From Roseomonas sp. (GTDB lineage Bacteria; Pseudomonadota; Alphaproteobacteria; Acetobacterales; Acetobacteraceae): 64,000 nt of DNA. Below the pieces are notes generated by a model. The model worked only from the letters and a program-made list of their open reading frames with translations, was not told the DNA's origin and made no database searches. This document shows, in pieces, positions 25,855 to 33,867 of the stretch; the first letter of the stretch is position 1, and each line of letters starts with the position of its first letter. The position numbers were made by a program, and so were the translations under genes. The stretch covers positions 124,001-188,000 of the forward strand of contig JAPSLO010000009.1 in assembly GCA_031180725.1 (NCBI GenBank), in the 5' to 3' direction.

Positions 25855-26741
25855 TCGAAGCCGCGATGATCTGGAACGAGCCGAACAACAAGTCGCACTG
25901 GGACCCCGAGATCGACCCGCAATGGACGTTGTTCGCGCAGATGGCGATCTGCGCCGCACAGGCAATCCGGGCGGAGCATCCCAGCCTGCCGCGCGTGCTC
26001 GGCGGCATCTCTCCGATTGATCCGGCCTTCATCCGCAATCTCGACGGCCAGGGCGTGCTGGCGCATCTGGAAGCGGTGGCGGTGCATGGTTTCCCGCTGG
26101 ACTGGAACCTGTGGCCGATCCACGAGTGGCCGGCAAAGATTGAGGAGATCCGTGCCGTCACCAGCCTGCCGATCTGGGTCTCGGAGGTCGGCGTTTCTTC
26201 CTTCGGGGCGGAGGAAGTGCAGCACTGGGGCCTGAAGCGGACGGCGGAACTGCTGACGGGGAAGGCCCCCCGCATCCACTGGTACAGCCTCTACGACCTG
26301 CCCCGCGCATGGGAGGCCACGACCCGTCACAAGGAGGCGGAGGGGTCTTCCTACTATCGGCACTTCTATATGGGGATCTTGCGGGAGGATGGCTCGCCGA
26401 AGCCGGCGCTGGAGGAGTTCGCGCGGCACACGCCGCAGCTTGGCCTCTGCCAGTGGTTCCATTTCGAGGACCACCGTCTGGACGATGCTGTGGCATGGAT
26501 GAAGCGGCTCGGCGTACGCTATCTGCGCACCGGCCTTTCCTGGGCCGACAGCTTCCGGCCCAACGCCCTGGCCTGGTTTGACCGGCAAATGGAGGCGCTG
26601 GCGGACTTCGAGGTGACGCTGACCTTCTGCTTCACGCCGGAACACCGCGGCATCGCCCCCCATCACACCAGCCCGCCACTGGTAAAGGAGGAATTTGCGG
26701 AGTTCTGTGCCGCGATGATCCGCCGCTACGCCGGGCGCTGA
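25851..26741 (+). CDS. Clan GH-A glycosidase-like protein (beta-xylosidase/GH39-like), circularly permuted order
   Basis: 296 residues, no signal peptide. The protein opens almost at once with the acid/base motif IWNEPNN (Glu10), which normally ends barrel strand 4, then VLGGISPIDP and AVAVHGFPLDW (strands 5-6), the nucleophile motif WVSEVGVSS (Glu112, strand 7), HWYSLYDLPRAWE and GILREDGSPKPALEEF (strand 8). Only after this come WMKRLGVRYLRTGLSWADS (strand 1), FEVTLTFCFTPEHRG (strands 2-3) and FAEFCAAMIRRYAGR, which ordinarily sit before WNEPN. Both catalytic Glu are present, so retaining hydrolysis or transglycosylation is possible. It overlaps the methyltransferase gene by ATGA; a UDP-xylose synthase in the sister operon fits a xyloside substrate or product. 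Confidence 0.8.
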   Translation: MIEAAMIWNEPNNKSHWDPEIDPQWTLFAQMAICAAQAIRAEHPSLPRVLGGISPIDPAFIRNLDGQGVLAHLEAVAVHGFPLDWNLWPIHEWPAKIEEIRAVTSLPIWVSEVGVSSFGAEEVQHWGLKRTAELLTGKAPRIHWYSLYDLPRAWEATTRHKEAEGSSYYRHFYMGILREDGSPKPALEEFARHTPQLGLCQWFHFEDHRLDDAVAWMKRLGVRYLRTGLSWADSFRPNALAWFDRQMEALADFEVTLTFCFTPEHRGIAPHHTSPPLVKEEFAEFCAAMIRRYAGR

Positions 26742-26747
26742 ACCAGC

Positions 26748-27674
26748 CTAGGCGGCGGCGCTTCGCTGCGCGGCGAGGCGGCGAAGCTCCGCCGCCACGC
26801 GAGCAATGACCGCACTCCAATCGCCGGGCTGCGGCTGCCGGAACAGGCGCATGGTGGGATACCACGGCGTGTCCTCGCGCCCCTCCATCCAGCGCCAATC
26901 GGCCTGATGGGCGAGGAGGGTCCAAACCGGCCGCCCGAGCGCGCCGGCGAGATGAGCCGGCATGCTATCCACACTGATGACCAGGTCCAGCGTGCACATG
27001 ACCGCCGCCGCCTGGTGGATGTCATCGTGACCGGCCATGATGCCGAGGTCCGGCGGACATTCCCGCAGCGCCTCGCCCCGCTGCAGGATGTGTATCGAGA
27101 CGCCGGGGATGTCGAAGAGCGGCGGCAGGGCCGAGAAAGGGATGGAGCGCCGGTCGGCCTCCCAGTCTCCCGCACGCCAGACCAGGCCGACGGCAAGCTG
27201 GCGCCGGTCCGGCCGAGGCGCGACATGTGCCGGGAGGAGGTAAGGGATCGGGCCGGGCAGCATGGCGGGCGTGAGGCGCAGGATATGGGCGAGCTCCATG
27301 ATCTCTGCATCCACGTCATAGGCGACCTCTGGCGTGCCATCGTGCAGCGGAAGCAGCCGGCCGATGCCAGGCATGGTGCGCAGCAGCGGGATCAGCGCAG
27401 GTTGGGCCCAGATCGTCAGCTCCGCCGTCCGGGCCCTCAGTGACGGCGCGAAGCGGATGAACTGGATCGTGTCGCCTAGGCCGTGATAGCAGCGCAGCAG
27501 CACGCGCCGGCCTTCCAGCGGCGCCCCGTTCCAGATGGCCTGCAGATGTCGCGGCTGGCGCCAGTCCTGCACGCCGTTGCGCCGGCGCAGCACCTCGTCG
27601 CTGACTCGCCAGGCAAGGTCCCATTCCCCCTGGCGCATATGGCGCATCCAGGCGGCGCCCAGGTCGCAATCCAC
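26748..27674 (-). CDS. Heptosyltransferase-like (GT9-type) protein of the TPR-associated group
   Basis: About 308 residues if started at GTG 27674; ATG at 27647 is an alternative. The frame stays open further upstream to 28151, but that part is antisense to topoisomerase IB and looks artificial. The N-terminal DCDLGAAWMRHMRQGEWDLAW resembles the last TPR-like helix pair of such proteins; then RRVLLRCYHGLGDTIQFIRF (GT9 nucleotide-binding start, GLGD), VGLVWRAGDWEADRRSIP, and VISVDSMPAHLAGALGRPVWTLL, the donor-binding end typical of heptosyltransferase-like proteins. It ends only 6 bases from the glycosidase stop on the other strand, so it is convergent and probably not part of the saccharide operon, though a glycosyl-transfer role would be compatible. 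Confidence 0.75.
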   Translation of the reverse strand: MDCDLGAAWMRHMRQGEWDLAWRVSDEVLRRRNGVQDWRQPRHLQAIWNGAPLEGRRVLLRCYHGLGDTIQFIRFAPSLRARTAELTIWAQPALIPLLRTMPGIGRLLPLHDGTPEVAYDVDAEIMELAHILRLTPAMLPGPIPYLLPAHVAPRPDRRQLAVGLVWRAGDWEADRRSIPFSALPPLFDIPGVSIHILQRGEALRECPPDLGIMAGHDDIHQAAAVMCTLDLVISVDSMPAHLAGALGRPVWTLLAHQADWRWMEGREDTPWYPTMRLFRQPQPGDWSAVIARVAAELRRLAAQRSAAA

Positions 27675-27800
27675 GTAGCGCGGCTCCTCTGCTCCCTTGG
27701 CCGGGTGCGGAACGTCTTGCGCCGCTGCCGGTTGCGGCCGCCAGGAACCGAAGGGGCGGAGAAGGGTTGGACCTTCATCGCTCCGCAAGCATAGGTGCCG

Positions 27801-28919
27801 ATGGCCCAGGACCTTGTCCTCTCCGGCCCCGATGAAGCCCGCCAGGCAGCGCGGGCGGCATCCTTGCGCTATGTCTCGGATGAGGCGCCGGGCATCTCGC
27901 GCCGGCGAGTGGGCAAGGGGTTCAGCTATCGCGACCCGGATGGCAGCCTGGTGAATGCCACGACGCTGCGCCGCATCCGGGCACTGGCCATCCCGCCGGC
28001 CTGGACCCAGGTCTGGATCTGCCCCTTCGAAAACGGCCATATCCAGGCCACCGGCCGCGACGAGAAGGGGCGCAAGCAGTACCGCTATCACGCGCGCTGG
28101 CGGGAAACGCGGGATGCCGCGAAGTTCGGCCATATGATCGAGTTCGCCCACGCACTGCCGCGGATCCGGGAAAGGGTCGACCAGGATCTCCGCCGGCCAG
28201 GTCTACCCAGGGAGAAGGTGCTGGCCCTCGTCGTCCGACTGCTGGAAACCACCCTCATCCGAGTCGGTAATGACGACTACGCGAAGCAGAACGGCAGCTA
28301 TGGCCTGACCACCCTGCGCGACCGGCATGTGGAGGTGGCAGGTGCGGAGCTCCGCTTCTCCTTCAAGGGCAAGGGCGGCAAGCTCTGGAACTTGCGCCTG
28401 ACAGACCGGCGCATCGCCCGCACCCTGCGACAATGCCAGGACATGCCGGGACAGGAGCTGTTCCAGTACGTCGCCGAGGATGGCACCCGCCACGGCATCG
28501 ATTCCGGCGACGTGAACGACTATCTGCGCGAGATCACCGGCACGGACGTGACGGCGAAGGATTTCCGCACCTGGGCCGCTACGGTGATGGCCGCGCTGGC
28601 GCTGGTGGAGTCCGGGCCGTGCATCAACGAAGCTGCGGCGAAGCGCAACATCAGGCAGGCGATCGCCGAGGTTGCGCAGCGGCTTGGCAATACGCCGACG
28701 ATCTGCCGGAAGTGCTATGTCCATCCGGCCGTGCTGGATTGCTACCTGCACGGCCGCATGGCGCTGGAGGTGCAGCGCGACAACGGCACCGAGGACGCGA
28801 CGGGCCTGCGGCCGGTAGAAGCCGCCGTGCTGCGGTTTCTGGTCCGCCTGGCGCGTGAGGGGCAGCGCATTCCAAACGGCGCCACCTCAATCCAGCAGAC
28901 GGTTGCCACAGCGCGGTAG
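27801..28919 (+). CDS. DNA topoisomerase IB
   Basis: 372 residues from ATG 27801 (in-frame GTG at 27795 is also possible). Poxvirus/bacterial type IB enzyme, which relaxes DNA through a 3'-phosphotyrosyl link. N-terminal domain with FSYRDPDGSLVNATTLRRIR and PPAWTQVWICPFENGHIQATGRD; catalytic domain with LIRVGNDDYAKQNGSYGLTTL (active Arg), FSFKGKGGKLW (active Lys), KDFRTWAATV (active Arg) and the nucleophile Tyr306 in CRKCYVHPAV. All pentad elements are visible. Length is normal for bacterial TopIB. Ends 12 bases from a convergent Bug receptor gene. Confidence 0.93.
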   Translation: MAQDLVLSGPDEARQAARAASLRYVSDEAPGISRRRVGKGFSYRDPDGSLVNATTLRRIRALAIPPAWTQVWICPFENGHIQATGRDEKGRKQYRYHARWRETRDAAKFGHMIEFAHALPRIRERVDQDLRRPGLPREKVLALVVRLLETTLIRVGNDDYAKQNGSYGLTTLRDRHVEVAGAELRFSFKGKGGKLWNLRLTDRRIARTLRQCQDMPGQELFQYVAEDGTRHGIDSGDVNDYLREITGTDVTAKDFRTWAATVMAALALVESGPCINEAAAKRNIRQAIAEVAQRLGNTPTICRKCYVHPAVLDCYLHGRMALEVQRDNGTEDATGLRPVEAAVLRFLVRLAREGQRIPNGATSIQQTVATAR

Positions 28920-28931
28920 AGGCGTGAAGCG

Positions 28932-29888
28932 CTATTGCGGCTGGATGCCGGCGGCGGCCGCGACCTCGCCCCATAGCCGCAGCACGCGGACCATCTCCTC
29001 CTGATAGACGGCGCCGCTGGTACCGTCGGGGCGGAAGCCCAGTTCCGCCATGCGGTTCGTCAGCGCGGGATCGAAGGCCGCTTCACGATAGGCGGTGCGC
29101 AGCAGTTCCAGCGCCTCCGGCGGAGTACCGGCTGGCGCGAACAGACCCCATTCGGAGCCGGCCGGATAGCCCCGGAAGCCCTGTTCCTCGAAGCTCGGCA
29201 CCTCCGGCAGCGCCGGATTGCGGGCGGCGCCGGCAGCCCCGATTGCCAGCAGCTCGCCGCTCTGTACATAGGGCTTGCCGTTGCTGGCGCCGTTGAAGGT
29301 CAGTTGCACGGTGCCGTTCAGCGTGTCGGTGAGCGCCAGGCCGCCGCTGCGATAGGGCACATGCAGCAGGTTGATGCCGGCGCGCATCTTCAGCATCTCG
29401 CCCAACAGGCGGGAGCCGGTGCTGCTGGTGCCGAAGCTGATGCCACTAGGCTCGGCCTTGGCGCGCGCCACAAGCTGGTTCAGGTCGCGCACGCCGAAGC
29501 GGGGATTGCCGTACAGCATGATGGCGCCCACCGCAGCGCGGATCACTGGCACCAGGTCCGTCAGCGGATCGAAGGGCATGCGCGCGCGCAGCACCTTCGC
29601 GATATAGGGGCTGGTGTCGCTGAACAGCAGCACATGGCCGTCCGCCGGCGAACGCACCACGGCCTCGGTGCCGATCAGGCTTTCGCCGCCGCCGCGATTC
29701 TCGATGACGATGGAGGTGCCGAGCACGGCGGCCGCCTTCGGCGAAATCAGTCGTGCCAGGATATCGGTTCCGCCACCCGGGCCAGCAGGGATGATCACGC
29801 GCACCGGGCGGTTCGGGAAGCCGGTCTGCGCCAGCGCCGGGCGCGCCAGCAGCGCGGCTGCGGCCGCGACGATATCTCTCCGCTTCAT
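28932..29888 (-). CDS. Bug/TctC-family periplasmic solute-binding protein
   Basis: 318 residues from ATG 29888; ATG 29903 would add five residues. Signal peptide (KRRDIVAAAAALLARPALA, cut after AQT). Ligand loop FPNRPVRVIIPAGPGGGTDILARL is of the GGGTD type, a common Bug variant. SFGTSSTGSRLLGEMLKMRAG, LLHVPYRSGG and EVPSFEEQGFRGY are the usual second-domain landmarks. Divergent from the hydantoinase genes across a 278-base gap, so it may serve as the receptor for the substrate of that enzyme (a lactam, hydantoin or similar). No membrane component is nearby. Confidence 0.88.
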   Translation of the reverse strand: MKRRDIVAAAAALLARPALAQTGFPNRPVRVIIPAGPGGGTDILARLISPKAAAVLGTSIVIENRGGGESLIGTEAVVRSPADGHVLLFSDTSPYIAKVLRARMPFDPLTDLVPVIRAAVGAIMLYGNPRFGVRDLNQLVARAKAEPSGISFGTSSTGSRLLGEMLKMRAGINLLHVPYRSGGLALTDTLNGTVQLTFNGASNGKPYVQSGELLAIGAAGAARNPALPEVPSFEEQGFRGYPAGSEWGLFAPAGTPPEALELLRTAYREAAFDPALTNRMAELGFRPDGTSGAVYQEEMVRVLRLWGEVAAAAGIQPQ

Positions 29889-30071
29889 CGGCCATGCCTC
29901 CATGCGGCGCCCGCTGCTCTCCCGCGCCAGGCGCAATGGCGAAGCGTCACGCGCGGCGTTGGCCACGTCAACAGGCTTTGCTGACATCACCCTCTTCGCA
30001 AATCGGCAACGGGAGGATGGCGTGCGGAGGGTGTTTGACAGCGCGGTGGCACGCTCTCTACCGTGGCCGCG

Positions 30072-30131
30072 GGCAGGTGACGCACCTGCCTGTCTCGCCG
30101 GGGCACAGCGGTTTTTTGCGGGTGAAACCGC
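30072..30131 (+). promoter_or_regulatory. Two hairpins in the leader of the hydantoinase A gene
   Basis: GGCAGGTG (30072-30079) pairs perfectly with CACCTGCC (30083-30090) around a 3-base ACG loop; as DNA it is a 19-bp palindrome. A second stem, GCGGTTT (30108-30114) with AAACCGC (30125-30131), follows. Both precede the gene start at 30167 within the 278-base divergent gap 29889-30166. Either an operator plus leader hairpin or an RNA regulatory leader is possible; no known riboswitch pattern was recognised. Confidence 0.35.
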
Positions 30132-30166
30132 GCCGGCGCGCGCCGCCATGGCGCGGCTGGCGCAGG

Positions 30167-32203
30167 ATGGAGCATGGCGTGATCGATTCCAGCCTTCCGG
30201 CCAGTCGGCCGCGCCTTGGTGTCGAGATCGGCGGCACCTTCACGGATCTGGTGTGGCAGCGCGCGGACGGCAGCCTCGCCACAGTGAAGGTGCCCTCCAC
30301 GCCGGGAGCGATTCACCAGGCGATCCTGAATGCGGTGGAGGAAGCTGCCATCACAGTGCCGGAGGTCGAGCAGATCGTGCATGGCTCAACCGTGGCCACC
30401 AATGCCCTGCTGACGCGCGACGGCGCTTCCGCTGCGTTGATCACCACGGCCGGCTTCCGGGACGTTATCGAGATCGGCACCCATGCCCGCAGCGGCAATA
30501 TCTACGACATCCTGTACCACAAGCCGCCTTCGCCCATTCCGCGCCGGCTGACGCTGGAAGTGCCTGAACGGATGGGGCCGGATGGCACCGTGATCCGGCC
30601 TCTGGACGAGGATGCGGCGCGTGTCCTTCTGCGGGGACTTGCGCAGGCCGGTGTGGCGGCCATCGCGATCTCCCTGCTGCATGCCTACGCCAATCCGCTG
30701 CACGAACAGCGGCTGATGGCCCTGGCAGTGGAGGAGGCGCCGGGCATTCCCGTCTTCGCAAGCCACATCGTCTCACCGGAGTTCCGCGAATTCGAGCGGA
30801 CCATGACAACCGCGGTGAACGCCTTTGTTGGCCCTGTCGTGCGCCGCTACATTGACCGGCTGGAGGAAGAACTGGCCGCCCGCGGCTATGCGGGCGTGCT
30901 GCAGGTGATGCAGTCCAGCGGCGGCGTGATGCCGGCATCCCAGGCAGGGGCGGGGGCGGTGCGCATGCTGCTCTCCGGTCCTGCAGCGGGGTTGCGTGGC
31001 GCGTTGTGGTACGCCCAGCGGAATGGCGTCGCCGACATCGTGACCTTCGATATGGGCGGCACCAGCACCGATGTCGGCATTGCCACCGGCCTGAAACCGC
31101 GGCTGGTGCATGAGATTGAGATCGACCGCCTGCCCATCCGCATCCCGGCGGTTGACCTCGTCACAGTCGGTGCCGGCGGCGGCAGCATCGCCCGCATCGA
31201 CGAGGGCGGCTTTCTGGCTGTCGGGCCGAAAAGCGCGGGGGCACAGCCTGGCCCGGCCTGCTATGGCCGCGGTGGCAGGCTGCCGACGGTGACGGATGCG
31301 CAGGTCCTGGCCGGGCTGCTGCGGCCGGCGCGCTTCTTCGGCGGCAAGCTGCGGCTGGACATGGTGGCGGCGGAAGCCGCGCTGGAGAGCCTGGGCCAGC
31401 GCGGCGGCGCGCGTGGCGCGGCGGATGCCGTGTTGCGGATCGTGAATGCGAACATGGCGCAGGCGGTGCGGCTCGTTTCCACCGCGCGCGGCATTGACCC
31501 GCGTGGCCATACGCTTGTGGCCTATGGCGGTGGTGGTCCGCTGCATGGCGCGCTGGTGGCGGCGGAGATCGGCATCGGCCAGGTTCTGGTGCCCTGGTCG
31601 CCCGGCCTGACCAGCGCCTTCGGCCTGCTGGTGGCCGAAACAGTGATCGACCTGGCGGCCACCCGCCTGCGCGCAGTGGATGATGCAAGCTTTGATGCTG
31701 CCACTGTCGCGCGGCTACGGGGCCGCGCGGCGGCAGCAGCACGCGAGAACGGCCTGCCGGATGGCGAGTGGCAGGCTGAGGTGGGACTCGACCTGCGCTA
31801 TGCCGGCCAGGCCTTCGAGCTGACTGTCTGGCTGCCTGGCCCCGCGAACGCTGCGGAGCTGCGCGACCGCTTCGAGGCGCTGCACCAGGAGCGCTACGGT
31901 TATCGGCGCCCCTCCCTGCCGCTGGAGGCGGTGAATGAGAGGCTGCGCGTGGTCCGTGCGGCCCCGGCCGGCATCTCGCCCCCGGTGCCGCCACGCTCGC
32001 CCGCACCGGCACCGGATTTCGCGCCTATCCGCCTGGACGGGGCGGAAGTGCAGGCCGCCTTCCTGCCGCGTGCCGCGCTGTCGGCCGGCTTCAGCAGCGC
32101 CGGCCCTGCCGTCATCGAGGAGCCGACGGCCACCACCCTCGTGCCCCCCGGCTGGCAGTTCCGCGTGCTGCCCACGGGCGACCTGCTGCTGGAGGCCGTC
32201 TGA
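30167..32203 (+). CDS. Hydantoinase/5-oxoprolinase subunit A (HyuA-type ATPase)
   Basis: 678 residues from ATG 30167 (GTG at 30179 also in frame). ATP-binding opening RLGVEIGGTFTDLV (about 16-29) of the actin-like hydantoinase/oxoprolinase superfamily, then HGSTVATNALL, FDMGGTSTDVGI and GAGGGSIARIDEGG phosphate loops and SAGAQPGPACYGRGG. The family opens lactams, hydantoins or carboxylates acetone-type substrates with ATP, together with subunit B. TTVPPGWQ-like end (TTLVPPGWQF) is normal. Stop TGA shares a base with the ATG of subunit B. The substrate is not predictable: N-methylhydantoin, 5-oxoproline and acetone/acetophenone carboxylases all share these motifs. Confidence 0.9.
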   Translation: MEHGVIDSSLPASRPRLGVEIGGTFTDLVWQRADGSLATVKVPSTPGAIHQAILNAVEEAAITVPEVEQIVHGSTVATNALLTRDGASAALITTAGFRDVIEIGTHARSGNIYDILYHKPPSPIPRRLTLEVPERMGPDGTVIRPLDEDAARVLLRGLAQAGVAAIAISLLHAYANPLHEQRLMALAVEEAPGIPVFASHIVSPEFREFERTMTTAVNAFVGPVVRRYIDRLEEELAARGYAGVLQVMQSSGGVMPASQAGAGAVRMLLSGPAAGLRGALWYAQRNGVADIVTFDMGGTSTDVGIATGLKPRLVHEIEIDRLPIRIPAVDLVTVGAGGGSIARIDEGGFLAVGPKSAGAQPGPACYGRGGRLPTVTDAQVLAGLLRPARFFGGKLRLDMVAAEAALESLGQRGGARGAADAVLRIVNANMAQAVRLVSTARGIDPRGHTLVAYGGGGPLHGALVAAEIGIGQVLVPWSPGLTSAFGLLVAETVIDLAATRLRAVDDASFDAATVARLRGRAAAAARENGLPDGEWQAEVGLDLRYAGQAFELTVWLPGPANAAELRDRFEALHQERYGYRRPSLPLEAVNERLRVVRAAPAGISPPVPPRSPAPAPDFAPIRLDGAEVQAAFLPRAALSAGFSSAGPAVIEEPTATTLVPPGWQFRVLPTGDLLLEAV

Positions 32204-33867
32204 TGAGTGCCGATCCGATCCGCATCGCCATCTTGGCTCGCGCCCTGCACGCCATCGCGGCGGAGATGGGGGTGAACCTGATCCGCTCGGCCTTTTCCAC
32301 CGTCGTGCGGGAAGCGCAGGATTGTTCCGCGGCGCTTCTCGACGCCAAAGGCCAGGTGGTGGCGCAGGCCGAGATGATCCCCATGCAGACCTCGGCGCTC
32401 GGCCAGTCCTTTGCGGCGGCGCGGGCGCAGCTAGATCTCTCGGCGGTCCGGCCGAACCACGCCATCATCATGAATGACCCCTATTCCGGGGGGCAGCATC
32501 TCAACGACATCATCATCTTCCAGCCGATCTTCCTGGGCGAGGAATTGCTGGGCTGGACCGGCAACACCGCCCACCATCTGGACATCGGTGGCGGCACCGC
32601 GGGCGTGAACATCCTGGCAACGGAGCTATTGGCCGAGGGGCTGGTGATTCCGCCCATCCTGGTGGAGCTGGGTCGCGACTGGCCGGGCGGCGCGGTGGAA
32701 CGCCTGATCTTCGCCAATACCCGCACCGCAGAGATCGGGCGCGGCGATATCGATGCACAGCTTGCCGCCAACCATCTTGGTATCCGTCGCCTGCGCGAGT
32801 TAGCGGAGCGCGAGGGCGTGGCTGTGCTGCGCCAAGCCATGCGGGAGGTGCTGGACTACAGCGAGCGCCGCATGCGCGCCGCCATCGCCGCCTTTCCGGA
32901 CGGAACCTGGACCGGCGAGGCGGTGGTGGACCGCGACACGCTCTCCGATGACGGCCCAATCCTGGTGCGCGCCACGGTTACAATCCGCGGCGAGCATGTG
33001 GTGGTGGACTTCACCGGCTCCGCCCCGCAGGTGAGGGGGATGTTCAACTGCCCCGTCGCTTCGGCCAGCGCGGCTGTCTTCACGGCGCTGCGCAACGTGC
33101 TGGCGGACCACGAGATGCCGGCGAATGACGGGTGCAATCGGCCGCTAAAGCTGATCTTCCCCGAAGGAAGCGTGCTGAACCCGCGGCGCGGCGCGCCGGT
33201 GCGGGCACGGATGCTGGTGGCTTATCGCGCGCTCGATGCGGTCCATGCCGCGCTGGCGAAGGCCGCGCCGCGGCGCGTGCCGGCACAGGGCTTCAATACC
33301 ACCACCGGCTTCTACATCGCCCAGGCGCGCCCGAACGGTGCCTGGCGCGTCTATGTGGATGTGCTGGGCGGCGGCTATGGCGCCGCGGCGGATTACGACG
33401 GCGCCGACGCTACCGATGGTCCGCTCGCCTCTTGCCGCAATACCCCGATCGAATCGATCGAGCAGGTCTATCCGCATCTGCAGATGGAGTCCTACGCGCT
33501 GCTGCCGGATTCCGGCGGGGCAGGGGAGTGGCGTGGCGGCCTGGGCTTCTGCCGAGCCATCCGCATCCTGGAGGAAGGCGTCTTTCTCAACCACTACAGT
33601 GACCACTATGCCTTCCCACCGCGTGGCATCGCGGGCGGTGCGGATGGCAGTTGCGGCTTCCTGCGTGTGCGTCGCGGCGACCAGGTAATCGAACTGCCCG
33701 CCGCGGCAAACTTTCCGCTGCAGCCGGGCGATCTGGTAGAGCTGGGCGTGGGTGGCGGCGCGGGCTGGGGTGACCCGGCGCGGCGCGATCCTGCGCTGGT
33801 GCGGCGCGACCTGGAAGATGGTCGGATCACGCCGGCCTATGCCGCGCGCTATCATTCAGCCGGGTAG
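32203..33867 (+). CDS. Hydantoinase/5-oxoprolinase subunit B (HyuB-type)
   Basis: 554 residues. Recognised by IAAEMGVNLIRSAFSTVVREAQDCSAALLD (split here as the family N-terminal helix and strand), NHAIIMNDPYSGGQHLNDIIIF, TGNTAHHLDIGG with the metal-binding His/Asp, and the C-terminal MESYALLPDSGGAGEWRGGLG and GGGAGWGDPARRDP. Forms the working enzyme with subunit A, whose gene it overlaps by one base; A and B are the usual complete pair, and no third carboxylase subunit is seen, which argues for amide-ring hydrolysis over ketone carboxylation. The 3' end overlaps the convergent cobW-like gene by 12 bases. Confidence 0.9.
   Translation: MSADPIRIAILARALHAIAAEMGVNLIRSAFSTVVREAQDCSAALLDAKGQVVAQAEMIPMQTSALGQSFAAARAQLDLSAVRPNHAIIMNDPYSGGQHLNDIIIFQPIFLGEELLGWTGNTAHHLDIGGGTAGVNILATELLAEGLVIPPILVELGRDWPGGAVERLIFANTRTAEIGRGDIDAQLAANHLGIRRLRELAEREGVAVLRQAMREVLDYSERRMRAAIAAFPDGTWTGEAVVDRDTLSDDGPILVRATVTIRGEHVVVDFTGSAPQVRGMFNCPVASASAAVFTALRNVLADHEMPANDGCNRPLKLIFPEGSVLNPRRGAPVRARMLVAYRALDAVHAALAKAAPRRVPAQGFNTTTGFYIAQARPNGAWRVYVDVLGGGYGAAADYDGADATDGPLASCRNTPIESIEQVYPHLQMESYALLPDSGGAGEWRGGLGFCRAIRILEEGVFLNHYSDHYAFPPRGIAGGADGSCGFLRVRRGDQVIELPAAANFPLQPGDLVELGVGGGAGWGDPARRDPALVRRDLEDGRITPAYAARYHSAG

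Noticed and set aside
27675-28151. N-terminal extension of the heptosyltransferase-like gene
   Set aside because: The frame is open but it is antisense to topoisomerase IB, whose motifs and catalytic Tyr are intact, and the extension has no recognisable content.
30167-33867. Acetone or acetophenone carboxylase
   Set aside because: Only the A and B subunits are present; the small third subunit of those carboxylases is absent, so hydantoinase/oxoprolinase-type activity is preferred.
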